Source: Verrucomicrobiota bacterium (GTDB taxonomy: Bacteria > Verrucomicrobiota > Verrucomicrobiia > Limisphaerales > UBA1100). From it: 10,395 bases of DNA. Positions 1-6,563 of the stretch are shown here, one piece after another. Where the stretch lies: NCBI GenBank assembly GCA_028872645.1, contig JAPKDK010000092.1, positions 1-10,395 of the forward strand, written 5' to 3'. Under the pieces are notes generated by a model. That model searched no databases. It saw nothing but the letters and a program-made list of their open reading frames with translations, and was not told the DNA's origin. The first letter of the stretch is position 1, and every line of letters begins with the position of its first letter. Made by a program: the position numbers and the translations under genes.

Positions 1-50
1 TTGGTGAGGAGGTCCCTCAATTATTTCCCGATGGTTCGGGAGGTGACCGA

Positions 51-1412
51 TCAGCCCAACGACCAGCCTTTTCGATACGGCGTGTGCAGAAACTCGTTGG
101 CGTTCTTGTTGTCGAACTCAAACTTGTCTGCGTTCCAATTCAGTTTCACGCCGGGTGTGCGCTGGGCCGCGACGCCGAGAAGCACCATTTCGGTAAGCTG
201 CCCGCCGTAGTCGGCAAAGTTTGAGCTGGCGGGGTTGCCATCCTTGCAGGCCCGGAGCCAGTCGCCTACATGGCCACCTTTGACTCGTGGGATTGTTTCG
301 GCAGGACTCACAAAGCTTTTCATCCTTTCTTCCGGGATGATCCGCGCGCCACCGGCGCCGTGTGAGCCGTGCATGATAGTTTCTTTCTCGCCGTAGATAA
401 TCGCCCCGCTGGCCGGCAACTTACGGCCCTCTTCGAGCATCTTGGGTCTTGGTACCGTGTAAACGCCATCATGCCATACCAGCTTCATCGGACAGAGCTT
501 GCCACGCTGCGGAAATTCGTAAGTCACGGTCGATGCGATGGGGTGCGCTATGTCTGCCAGCTCCGGCTTGTGGTGCTTCACCTCAGCGGTGATGCTGCTG
601 GGGTTCATCAAGTCCAGAGCCCAGCAGGCGGGGTCCAGAATGTGACATCCCATATCACCCAGAGCACCGGTGCCAAAGTCGAGCCACGAGCGCCATTTAA
701 AGGGGTGATACGCCGGGTGAAACTTGCGATCTTTAGCCGGCCCCAACCAAAGATCCCAGTTGAGATGATCCGGCGCGGGCGGATGATCCTTGGGCAGATC
801 ACGTGCCGCGAAGTTTGCATACCACGGGCCTTTATCAGGGCGATCGGTCCAGGCGTGCACTTCCTTAACGTCGCCAATCGACCCGGACTGGACCCATTCA
901 CGCACCATACGGATGGCTCCGGAGGAATGCCCTTGGTTACCCATCTGGGTCTGAACTTTCGATTTACGTGCGGCCTCCGTTATCATGCGAGCCTCGTGCA
1001 CGGTGTGCGTCAAGGGCTTCTGACAATAAATGTGGTGGCCTGCCTGGATCGCGTCCATCGTGATGACGGCATGCGTATGGTCCGGCGTTGCGATTACGAC
1101 TGCATCGATATCCTTCTGTTTTTCAAGCATGACCCGATAGTCAGTATACTGGGCTGCCTTGGGATAAGCCTTGAACACATTTCCGGCGTAATTGCTGTCG
1201 ACGTCACAGAGCGCAACAATATTCTCGCTGCGACAGCCCCGGAGGTTGCCCTTCCCCATGCCGCCGATACCAATCCCCGCGATATTGAGTTTTTCACTTG
1301 GCGGCTTCTCGGTTTTGCTGGCGCCAACGACGTAGCTCGGCACAATCGAGAACACCGCTGCTGCGGTCGTCCCGGCTGCCATTCCTTTCAATGTTTCTCT
1401 GCGATTAATCAT
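51..1412 (-). CDS. Tat-exported Gfo/Idh/MocA family oxidoreductase
   Basis: Probable NAD(P)-dependent sugar or cyclitol oxidoreductase acting outside the cytoplasm; the substrate cannot be told from sequence. From the ATG at 1412 the product is 453 residues. The N-terminus has a twin-arginine-like motif (NRRETLKG, residues 3-10) and a hydrophobic stretch to about residue 30. The Rossmann glycine motif GIGIGGMGKGN is at 46-56. CQKPL at 130-134 corresponds to the family's EKP motif, with the probable catalytic Lys at 132. GDMGCHILDP at 252-261 carries the active-site Asp/His pattern usual in PVC members. A TTG four codons upstream (1424) is also in frame, but the ATG lies directly before the Tat motif and has a weak purine-rich GAAAGAAG upstream. 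The gene stands alone with a promoter-like sequence just upstream. Family assignment is firm; substrate and pathway are unknown. Confidence 0.93.
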   Translation of the reverse strand: MINRRETLKGMAAGTTAAAVFSIVPSYVVGASKTEKPPSEKLNIAGIGIGGMGKGNLRGCRSENIVALCDVDSNYAGNVFKAYPKAAQYTDYRVMLEKQKDIDAVVIATPDHTHAVITMDAIQAGHHIYCQKPLTHTVHEARMITEAARKSKVQTQMGNQGHSSGAIRMVREWVQSGSIGDVKEVHAWTDRPDKGPWYANFAARDLPKDHPPAPDHLNWDLWLGPAKDRKFHPAYHPFKWRSWLDFGTGALGDMGCHILDPACWALDLMNPSSITAEVKHHKPELADIAHPIASTVTYEFPQRGKLCPMKLVWHDGVYTVPRPKMLEEGRKLPASGAIIYGEKETIMHGSHGAGGARIIPEERMKSFVSPAETIPRVKGGHVGDWLRACKDGNPASSNFADYGGQLTEMVLLGVAAQRTPGVKLNWNADKFEFDNKNANEFLHTPYRKGWSLG

Positions 1413-1434
1413 AGCTTCTTTCAAATCGGGCGTA

Positions 1435-1456
1435 ATTATACGTTCAAACGCTTGAA
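1435..1456 (-). promoter_or_regulatory. Putative promoter and operator of the Gfo/Idh/MocA gene
   Basis: On the minus strand a perfect TATAAT lies at 1440-1435, about 22 nt before the ATG at 1412. That would leave a short leader of roughly 15 nt. No good -35 hexamer is found at 16-19 nt spacing. Immediately upstream is a near-palindrome, TTCAAACGCTTGAA (1443-1456), whose five-base arms pair perfectly. It sits where a regulator could cover the spacer of the promoter. The -10 match is direct observation; promoter activity and an operator are inference. Confidence 0.4.
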
Positions 1457-1511
1457 TAGGCGAAACTTTTCACTGACCACTCTCTGAACCTAACCCGATG
1501 AATTCTAGGAA

Positions 1512-1583
1512 CCCACAGATTCCAATTGGAATAGTATGGAAAAGCGTGGGATATGTTTGTTGGAATCGAACCCAACGAACATA
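1512..1583. repeat. Nested inverted repeats: CCCAC/GTGGG enclosing a 14-bp palindrome, then a 12-bp hairpin
   Basis: CCCAC (1512-1516) can pair with GTGGG (1546-1550), enclosing the perfect palindrome ATTCCAATTGGAAT (1519-1532). Directly after, TATGTTTGTTGG (1552-1563) pairs with CCAACGAACATA (1572-1583) around an 8-nt loop. That stem is 12 pairs including one T-G position, which is a wobble in plus-strand RNA but a mismatch in minus-strand RNA. The minus-strand loop region reads GGTTCGATTCC, like a tRNA T-arm, but no tRNA cloverleaf can be built around it. It lies in the 243-nt gap between the channel gene and the oxidoreductase gene. Function unknown: it could be an intergenic repeat, a structured RNA or part of a terminator region. 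Confidence 0.45.
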
Positions 1584-1617
1584 AAATCCCCTACCAGCGA
1601 ATGCTTTGCTGGTAGGG
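1582..1617 (-). terminator. Possible intrinsic terminator downstream of the MscS-like gene
   Basis: CCCTACCAGC (1589-1598) and GCTGGTAGGG (1608-1617) form a perfect 10-bp GC-rich stem with a 9-nt loop. Read on the minus strand it begins 38 nt after the channel gene's stop codon and is followed by GATTTTAT, a short imperfect U-tract, so it could end that transcript. Against this, three further inner pairs (1599-1601 with 1605-1607) are complete only in plus-strand RNA, where one is a G-U wobble. The hairpin is certain; its role and direction are not. Confidence 0.45.
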
Positions 1618-1655
1618 CGATTTCCCCGAAACCGCCTTGACGCGCTCGACGCGAC

Positions 1656-2189
1656 TTATCCTTCGTCGCTCTTGGGTTTGCCGATGGTGATGGGGTTGGT
1701 GAATAGGAGGGAATTGGGGAGCAGGATTTTTTGGCCTTCGTTTTGCAGGGTGGTGTAGCGCAGGTCAATTCCGGTGACTTCACCTTCCATGCCTTTGACT
1801 TCCACGTAGTCGGTTTTAGAAAAGGGGCGGTAGACGAGCAGCAGCACACCGGCGAGGATGTTGGAGATGGTGTCTTTCACCGCGAAGCCGAGGGCAAAAC
1901 CAGTCAAGCCCAAGCCGGCCACCAGCGCGGAGACATCCACGCCCAACGTGCCGAGCGCGGTGATGAGGCCGGCAACGAGTAAAGTGATGCGCGCGGCCAT
2001 GGCCATGAGGCGCACCACGGGGTATTCGAGCGAAGCTTTTTCGCCGGCGGCGAAGATGGTTTTGCGGGCGATGCGCGAGGCGATCCAAAAAGCAAAGAGC
2101 AGGCCTGCCGCCACTAAAATTTTCGGCCCCCACACATGAACGAGGATGGGCAGATTTTCCTGAGTATATTCCTGAATTTGATTCCACAT
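1656..2189 (-). CDS. Short MscS-family mechanosensitive ion channel
   Basis: Inner-membrane channel of the small-conductance mechanosensitive type, which releases solutes on hypo-osmotic shock. The 177 residues hold two hydrophobic helices (about 22-38 and 64-83). These are followed by the Gly/Ala-rich pore helix and its amphipathic continuation, about 86-120, with GLGLTGFALGFAVKD then NILAGVLLLVYRPF. A beta-domain segment with DYVEV, GEVTGIDLRYTTL and ILLPNS (about 126-165) follows, as in E. coli MscS. The chain ends there, so the C-terminal alpha/beta domain that completes the cytoplasmic vestibule in the roughly 286-residue E. coli protein is absent. The gene has a strong Shine-Dalgarno and is separated from the upstream thioredoxin gene by a terminator, so it is probably transcribed alone. 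No frameshifted remainder is seen downstream; the next sequence is a hairpin. Confidence 0.92.
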   Translation of the reverse strand: MWNQIQEYTQENLPILVHVWGPKILVAAGLLFAFWIASRIARKTIFAAGEKASLEYPVVRLMAMAARITLLVAGLITALGTLGVDVSALVAGLGLTGFALGFAVKDTISNILAGVLLLVYRPFSKTDYVEVKGMEGEVTGIDLRYTTLQNEGQKILLPNSLLFTNPITIGKPKSDEG

Positions 2190-2193
2190 AACA

Positions 2194-2201
2194 CACCTCC
2201 T
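2194..2201 (-). promoter_or_regulatory. Strong Shine-Dalgarno of the MscS-like gene
   Basis: The minus strand reads AGGAGGTG ending 4 nt before the ATG at 2189 (GGAGG core 6 nt away). It is the best ribosome-binding site in the window and fixes this start. Confidence 0.8.
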
Positions 2202-2261
2202 GCAAAGGTTTTCGCCAATGTGGATGCGCGCGGCAAGCGGGAACTATTGACAGTGGCCAAT

Positions 2262-2291
2262 AAAAAACGGGACAGGTTGCCCTGCCCCGTT
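2262..2291 (-). terminator. Rho-independent terminator ending the sigma-ceramidase-hydrolase-thioredoxin run
   Basis: Read on the minus strand, an 11-bp GC-rich stem (2291-2281 with 2276-2266) closes a GCAA tetraloop and is followed directly by six T residues (complement of 2262-2267). One pair is a G-U that forms only in minus-strand RNA, which fits that direction. It starts 21 nt after the thioredoxin gene's stop codon. Confidence 0.88.
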
Positions 2292-2311
2292 GGGTGAATT
2301 TGGATTCAGCG

Positions 2312-3247
2312 CTAGAGAGAATTCTTCTTACCGAAGAATTTTTTAAGGATGCCATCAATGCGCTTGGCCGTATCGCTCTTGGGCGCGGCTTTCTGTGCTT
2401 CGATCAAGAGCTTTTCAGCCTCATCCTTTTTCTTGTCGCGAAACATGATGGACGATTTGATGAACAAAGCCTCTTGCAGTAACTCGCCGGTGGCTTTTTC
2501 TTTTTTCACCAACTCATCCACTTTGGCGATGAGCGCTTCGGATTTTGCGCCGCCATTGGCGCGCATGATTTGCGTGAGAGTTTCCTTGAACTGCGCAGCC
2601 TTGCGGGCGCCTTCGTATTTTACTTTGAGGCCAGCTTTGTTCTCCGCATCGAGATTAATGATTTCATCAATTTTTCCACCGTGGCTTTCGTTGGCGAACT
2701 TGGAGCCCATCATCGTCAGCGCGGTGTCGAGCAGTTTGGCGCGTTCGATGCCCTTGGCCTTTTCCGCTTTCGCCAGTGCCTTGGGGATGCCGGATTTGCC
2801 GACCATTTGCTCCACCCATTCGTCAGCTGATTGACCGCTGTAACCTGAGCTCTTAAAGAACGGGTTGCCATCCGCATCGGCCAGAAACACCGACGGCACG
2901 CCGGTTACTTTATATTCGCGGGCGAGCTCTTTATACTGCGCCTTCTCGGCGTCGGTTTGCTTGGACTTGTCGCGCGGATTGTCGAGTTTTAACAGAATGT
3001 AATGCTTGGGCATTTCTTCTTTGAAAATATCTTTCACCAAAACATTTTTGTGCAACGCTTTGCAGGGGGGACACCAATCCGAGCCGGTGAATTCCATTAG
3101 GATGGGTTTGCCTTCCTTAGCGGCTTGGGCTTTGGCTTTTTCGAAATCGACCAGCCAGCCTTCCTCGGCAACGGCGGTGCTCACGAAAAGCGTGGAAATC
3201 ATGACGGCCAGCGCCATGCGAACGGGGAAACGATTAAGGGGTTTCAT
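2312..3247 (-). CDS. Secreted thioredoxin-fold protein with C-terminal helical extension
   Basis: Periplasmic thiol-disulfide protein, 311 residues. A signal peptide covers about residues 1-27 (hydrophobic core then STAVA-EEG). The thioredoxin domain spans about 30-150. It has the redox motif WCPPC (Cys59 and Cys62) after FTGSD and the cis-proline loop GVPSVF (Pro118). The spacing of these elements is normal for thioredoxin_7-like proteins. Residues about 152-305 are Lys/Ala/Glu-rich and predicted helical, TPR-like near the end (DEAEKLLIEAQKAAP, 275-289), a possible partner-binding module. The gene starts 40 nt after the hydrolase stop and ends before a strong terminator, making it the last gene of the putative sigma-led operon. 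No clear Shine-Dalgarno is seen; GGTAGG lies about 11 nt upstream. Whether it reduces, oxidises or isomerises disulfides cannot be told. Confidence 0.9.
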   Translation of the reverse strand: MKPLNRFPVRMALAVMISTLFVSTAVAEEGWLVDFEKAKAQAAKEGKPILMEFTGSDWCPPCKALHKNVLVKDIFKEEMPKHYILLKLDNPRDKSKQTDAEKAQYKELAREYKVTGVPSVFLADADGNPFFKSSGYSGQSADEWVEQMVGKSGIPKALAKAEKAKGIERAKLLDTALTMMGSKFANESHGGKIDEIINLDAENKAGLKVKYEGARKAAQFKETLTQIMRANGGAKSEALIAKVDELVKKEKATGELLQEALFIKSSIMFRDKKKDEAEKLLIEAQKAAPKSDTAKRIDGILKKFFGKKNSL

Positions 3248-3287
3248 GGCCGGTGAGCCTACCGTAACCGCTAATATCTTGCAACGG

Positions 3288-4154
3288 CTAATTGGCCAAA
3301 GTCGCCTTCAACCACACGCGCAGAGCGGCGCGGGCGGAACTAGAACGAAGGAGCCAAGCATCATTATGATTGCGAAAACCCGTTGCTTGAAAGGTGAATT
3401 TTCCTTTTATTTCGGTGCTATCCAGAAATTTTTGCGTCCCACTGACGCCCGTGCCTTCATGGCATATGAACTGAGGCCGGCCAGCCAGCCTTTGCAAACG
3501 TCTCTTAGCCGATTCCTGATCTGAAACCGGATAAGGCCACCGCCTGACTCCATCATAATGGCTGTACGGAATGAAAGCTCTCCACAACTTGGCAATATCA
3601 TCGTCATATAAACCTAAATAATTACAGGCAATCGCCCCACGCGAAAAGCCACAAAGCACCACGCTTTTGATGTCACCTCCATAGTTTTTACAGACCCAAG
3701 GAACCACTTTCTTACAATATTCCAGCGTAGGTTGAGGGTTATATTTTGGCATGTCGCCCCACCATTGGGTCACATTTTTATTTCCAGCGTTGTTCAAGTA
3801 AGGGAGGCAAACCCAGATGAACCCTGTGCCGCCGGAAATACCGAAGCCCATTTTGCTGCCCTCTGGTTTGCCGGTGCTCACATCGCCAAATGAATTTCGG
3901 TATGGCCCGTTGCCCCCGTATTCGATGAGGACGGGATACGATTTTCCCGGCCGCCAGTCTTTGGGCAAATAGAGTGTGTGATAAGCGGAAGTCTTCGCCC
4001 AATGCGGATGCGTCTGCTTCACACGCACTCCGGCCGCCGGTTGGGTTTTGCTTAGGGGCGGCAACGCGAGGTCGGGCTTGACCGAGTTGATGTCCGGCGC
4101 GGCGAAGGCCATGCCGGTGAGCAGGCAAAAGAAGCCTCCCGCGCGGCCCATCAT
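3288..4154 (-). CDS. Secreted alpha/beta-hydrolase, esterase-like
   Basis: Probable exported esterase or related hydrolase of 288 residues; substrate unknown. A signal peptide covers about residues 1-19 (GMAFA-AP). Alpha/beta-hydrolase marks are an oxyanion-type strand and turn, VLIEYGGNGP (75-84), and the nucleophile elbow LCGFSRGA with Ser171. A histidine in FRNHNDAW (His263) is placed as the C-terminal catalytic His. The acid residue is not obvious; Asp201 in SHYDG is one candidate. The start codon overlaps the ceramidase stop as ATGA, so translation is likely coupled, and the thioredoxin gene follows after 40 nt. A second ATG lies directly after the first, so the exact start is uncertain by one codon. 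Resemblance is to uncharacterised PVC esterases; a lipid or carbohydrate ester substrate is a guess from the neighbour. Confidence 0.82.
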   Translation of the reverse strand: MMGRAGGFFCLLTGMAFAAPDINSVKPDLALPPLSKTQPAAGVRVKQTHPHWAKTSAYHTLYLPKDWRPGKSYPVLIEYGGNGPYRNSFGDVSTGKPEGSKMGFGISGGTGFIWVCLPYLNNAGNKNVTQWWGDMPKYNPQPTLEYCKKVVPWVCKNYGGDIKSVVLCGFSRGAIACNYLGLYDDDIAKLWRAFIPYSHYDGVRRWPYPVSDQESAKRRLQRLAGRPQFICHEGTGVSGTQKFLDSTEIKGKFTFQATGFRNHNDAWLLRSSSARAALRVWLKATLAN

Positions 4155-5659
4155 TTAAGACGCTGGATGAGGGCGGCGGCCCGGGTTTCGTAGAGCTTCT
4201 GCCAAGCTGGATCGAGCAGGCAATCGCTGTCCTCCTGCGCGCCGCCGGCGTTGCGGAGTTGCTTGGCGGTGGGTGCGTAGTAAATGTAGCCATTAGTATA
4301 GCCAGCGACGAAGGTGAGGTCGTGCGGTGATATCTTTTTGATATTGAGGCCAATCTGCACGGTTAACTCGCCGGGAAAAGTGACCAACACAAACTCGCCG
4401 ACGCGTAGGCCGGCCACCTCCACGTCAATGGTCTTATTGCCCACCGCGTGACCGGTGGCGTGATGCCGCTTCAGCAACCGCAGGTTGGTGTTGAGGCGGG
4501 TGATTTGTTCCATCGTGTGAATGTTGCGAACGTAAGCCCGAAGGTTGGCGCGGTTGGTGGCATCCAATTTATCCAGCCCAGCTCGGCCCATTTTGCGCTC
4601 GTGCAGGTAGCGATAGGAATTGAGCGAGGGAAAATCGGGTGAGAGATTGTACTTCGCGGCGAGTGGCAGGAAGGTGTTTAGATTCAAAAACGTTCCGTTG
4701 AGCGAGTCGGATAATGTTTTGCGTTCGGCTTCCATGGCAGCGATGCGCTTAGCGTGGTCGGCGCGGGGGAGTTTAAGCTTTTCGCTGTGAACGACCATGG
4801 GCTGGCCGGGTTGGCTTTTGATTTTCCGAACGGCGCGCAGCGTGCTCAGCCCGAGCATGAGACCGAGGGGCTCGGCGTTGCGGAGATGGTTGACGGCTTT
4901 GTAGTTAATAGGATTGATGTCGCCGCCGCAGCCCTGCACGAAAAGCGCAATGCAATCCTTGCCCAGATTTTCCTCGATGGTCTTGGACGAAAAACCAGTG
5001 ATGTCGGCGGTGTTGCCGCCGCTGGGAACGTTTTGAATGGGATGACAGGCAAAGTTGTAAACGATGGCCAGCGGTTTGCCATCGAGACGGTCGAGGCGCA
5101 GCACTCCAATTTCCGTGTCCACAGGACCAACGGCGGCGACCAATTCATCCGGCGGCAGCGAGTAAGCGTGGCGCACGTCCACCACTTTGCCGCTCTTCAA
5201 AACGAGCCTCCGGTTTTCCATGATGCGCGTCTCGCGCCCCATACCTGCGCCGGCCTTCACGGGCACGAGATTTTTTATGGCAGTTTTCACCGCCGCAATG
5301 GTGCGCGCCTCCACTTCCGGATGCACCAAGCCATGACAATGGCTAGCGTTGAATAGGGTGTTGCCCGGCGCGATGCCTAGTTCCTTTTGCAGCTTCGCGC
5401 GGACGTTCGGCAAAAAATCATCCTTGATGCGCCCGATCCCGCCGATGGCCACGGCATCGATGGTGACCAGCACAGCGGTGGTGTCGCCGCTTTTCAAAAC
5501 CAACGCCCGCACGTAAAGGCGGTCATTCACCGGCCCTCGCTCGTCGGTGATGTCCACCTTGGCGGCGCCGCCCAACAGCGCGGCGGCGTGGGTATTTCCC
5601 GCGATCAGAAAACTGCTAAACAGAGCCAGAATCCATGAGGATGAAATGAGGGAGCGCAT
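4151..5659 (-). CDS. Neutral/alkaline non-lysosomal ceramidase-like secreted protein
   Basis: Exported protein of 502 residues related to the N-terminal domain of neutral ceramidases, zinc amidases that split ceramide into sphingosine and fatty acid. The signal peptide is residues 1-25 (GNTHA-AA). Visible family motifs in order: AAKVDIT (32-38), zinc-ligand-type NASHCHG (104-110, His107/His109), NFACHPI (His206), FVQGCGGDINP (240-250), FPGELT (Glu431), and GYTNGYIYYAPT (453-464). In characterised enzymes the GDxxP loop carries the catalytic serine; here that position is Asn249. It is shorter than the roughly 650-750 residue ceramidases and lacks their C-terminal domain. The first gene after the sigma factor (57 nt gap), it overlaps the hydrolase gene by 4 nt. 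Metal binding looks retained; ceramidase activity is doubtful, and a different amide or ester substrate is possible. Confidence 0.88.
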   Translation of the reverse strand: MRSLISSSWILALFSSFLIAGNTHAAALLGGAAKVDITDERGPVNDRLYVRALVLKSGDTTAVLVTIDAVAIGGIGRIKDDFLPNVRAKLQKELGIAPGNTLFNASHCHGLVHPEVEARTIAAVKTAIKNLVPVKAGAGMGRETRIMENRRLVLKSGKVVDVRHAYSLPPDELVAAVGPVDTEIGVLRLDRLDGKPLAIVYNFACHPIQNVPSGGNTADITGFSSKTIEENLGKDCIALFVQGCGGDINPINYKAVNHLRNAEPLGLMLGLSTLRAVRKIKSQPGQPMVVHSEKLKLPRADHAKRIAAMEAERKTLSDSLNGTFLNLNTFLPLAAKYNLSPDFPSLNSYRYLHERKMGRAGLDKLDATNRANLRAYVRNIHTMEQITRLNTNLRLLKRHHATGHAVGNKTIDVEVAGLRVGEFVLVTFPGELTVQIGLNIKKISPHDLTFVAGYTNGYIYYAPTAKQLRNAGGAQEDSDCLLDPAWQKLYETRAAALIQRLK

Positions 5660-5716
5660 GCCAGCAGCGTAGCGGCACGGGTGATGGCGTAAAGCGAAAA
5701 TGGTGCGGAACGCGGG

Positions 5717-6403
5717 CTAGACGGCGAGCGGGACGGCTTCCAAGTACGGCTGCCAATCGACTTTCCGTGAGGCGGTGGCGCGGTTTTCTTTTTCCTGAAG
5801 TTGCTGGAGGGCCTCGCGCATTTTAATTTTGGCGCGATGGCAGCGGACTTTTACGGAGTCCACGGATTGACCGGTGAGTTCACTGACCTCTTTCAGACTG
5901 CGGCCTTCGATCTCACGCTGGGTAAGGATCACGCGGCTGAGAGGGGTGAGGGCCTGCATCGCATACTCGAGCAGTTGGCGCGCTTCGCTAACCTTGAGTT
6001 GCCGGTTGATATTGCCGGTGCTCAGCCAATCGATGGAGCCTTCGCCGAGGTCCTCGAAGCTGGTTTCGCGAATGCGGCGCTGGATGCGGCGCAGATGATC
6101 GCGCGCCACGTTGCTAGCGATGCGGGAGAGCCAATGCTCGAAGGGCGATTTGGAGCGGTATTGTTTCAAATTGCGCCACGCCTTGAGAAATGTATCCTGC
6201 GCGAGATCCTCCACCTTCTGCGCGTCCCGCTCGTAATGGGTCAGGATTCCGAACACCCGATTTTTATGACGGGCCACCAAAATCTCGAACGCCTCCGGCT
6301 CGCCATTGCGAATGCGGCGAAGGATCTCGGCATCCGATTCGTTCTCCTCATCGCGCACCGCGCAATCGGCCATTCCCACCATCATCGTGCTTATTCTGCT
6401 CAT
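5717..6403 (-). CDS. ECF-like sigma-70 family RNA polymerase sigma factor
   Basis: Cytoplasmic transcription initiation factor, 228 residues from the ATG at 6403. Region sigma-2 (about 25-110) contains the DLAQDTFLKAWRNLKQY core-binding and promoter-melting segment (66-82). Region sigma-4 (about 140-200) contains the helix-turn-helix SLKEVSELTGQSVDSVKVRCHRA split over 169-191. No sigma-3 domain lies between them. The N-terminal 20 or so residues and the C-terminal tail after 205 are additional. An in-frame ATG at 6439 would add 12 residues, but AAGGA placed 7 nt before 6403 favours the shorter form. No anti-sigma gene with a membrane helix follows, unlike many ECF loci. Instead three exported proteins follow on the same strand, and a two-component system is divergent. 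It may drive its own operon. Confidence 0.93.
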   Translation of the reverse strand: MSRISTMMVGMADCAVRDEENESDAEILRRIRNGEPEAFEILVARHKNRVFGILTHYERDAQKVEDLAQDTFLKAWRNLKQYRSKSPFEHWLSRIASNVARDHLRRIQRRIRETSFEDLGEGSIDWLSTGNINRQLKVSEARQLLEYAMQALTPLSRVILTQREIEGRSLKEVSELTGQSVDSVKVRCHRAKIKMREALQQLQEKENRATASRKVDWQPYLEAVPLAV

Positions 6404-6410
6404 CGTTAAT

Positions 6411-6415
6411 TCCTT
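6411..6415 (-). promoter_or_regulatory. Shine-Dalgarno deciding the sigma-factor start
   Basis: The minus strand has AAGGA separated by 7 nt from the ATG at 6403. The upstream in-frame ATG at 6439 has no comparable site, so 6403 is preferred. Confidence 0.6.
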
Positions 6416-6499
6416 TTGATTGAGTTGGAGGCATCGCATCTGCTTGATTAATTAGACTCAATGGATGTAAAGAGGGTGTGTGAACGGGGCCTGAAAATT

Positions 6500-6514
6500 G
6501 TAAAATGTTGTAAA
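6500..6514 (+). promoter_or_regulatory. CpxR-type box GTAAA-N5-GTAAA in the divergent promoter region
   Basis: GTAAA at 6500-6504 and again at 6510-6514, separated by exactly 5 nt, matches the published E. coli CpxR consensus GTAAA-N5-GTAAA without mismatch. A third GTAAA in the same orientation lies at 6467-6471, about three helical turns away. The box is 50 nt before the response-regulator ATG and 97 nt before the sigma-factor ATG. It overlaps a -10-like TAAAAT on the plus strand (6501-6506) and a -10-like TACAAT on the minus strand (6502-6497). Autoregulation and control of the sigma operon are therefore plausible. The motif is seen; regulator binding is inferred from the CpxR-like neighbour. 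Confidence 0.55.
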
Positions 6515-6563
6515 GTTCAGGGAAAAAATGCGCGGAAACGGTTAAGCTATCCTCGTTCGAGAA

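Noticed and set aside
25..42. Small hairpin CCCGA-TGGT-TCGGG just after the oxidoreductase stop
   Set aside because: The stem is short and the minus strand continues with A-rich sequence instead of a U-tract, so it is not a convincing terminator.
1014..1022. QKP in place of EKP in the Gfo/Idh/MocA protein
   Set aside because: The catalytic lysine is retained and the CQKP variant is, as remembered, common in PVC members of this family, so it is not unusual.
369..1487. Long plus-strand open frame opposite the oxidoreductase gene
   Set aside because: It is antisense to a gene with clear family motifs, has no recognisable domain, and its composition is what the complementary frame of a GC-rich gene gives.
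1571..1617. Integron attC-like site from a GTTGGGT motif
   Set aside because: The matching RYYYAAC partner at the correct spacing and orientation is missing and no integrase or cassette array is present.
1540..1655. tRNA or tmRNA suggested by T-arm-like GGTTCGATTCC on the minus strand
   Set aside because: With a normal 7-nt T-loop the stem breaks at the third pair, and no D-arm, anticodon arm or acceptor stem can be placed around it.
1505..1849. Minus-strand open frame overlapping the end of the channel gene in another frame
   Set aside because: Half of it is the out-of-frame reading of the MscS-like gene and the rest runs through the hairpin cluster; no ribosome-binding site or family motif.
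2320..2344. Plus-strand terminator-like hairpin (AATTCTTC/GAAGAATT then a T run)
   Set aside because: It lies inside the 3' end of the minus-strand thioredoxin gene and is AT-rich. No plus-strand gene precedes it, so chance in a Lys/Phe/Asn-coding segment is likelier.
6528..6545. Five-codon leader ORF (ATG CGC GGA AAC GGT TAA) preceded by AGGGA upstream of the regulator
   Set aside because: Too short and without any attenuator hairpin or codon bias; chance is a sufficient explanation.
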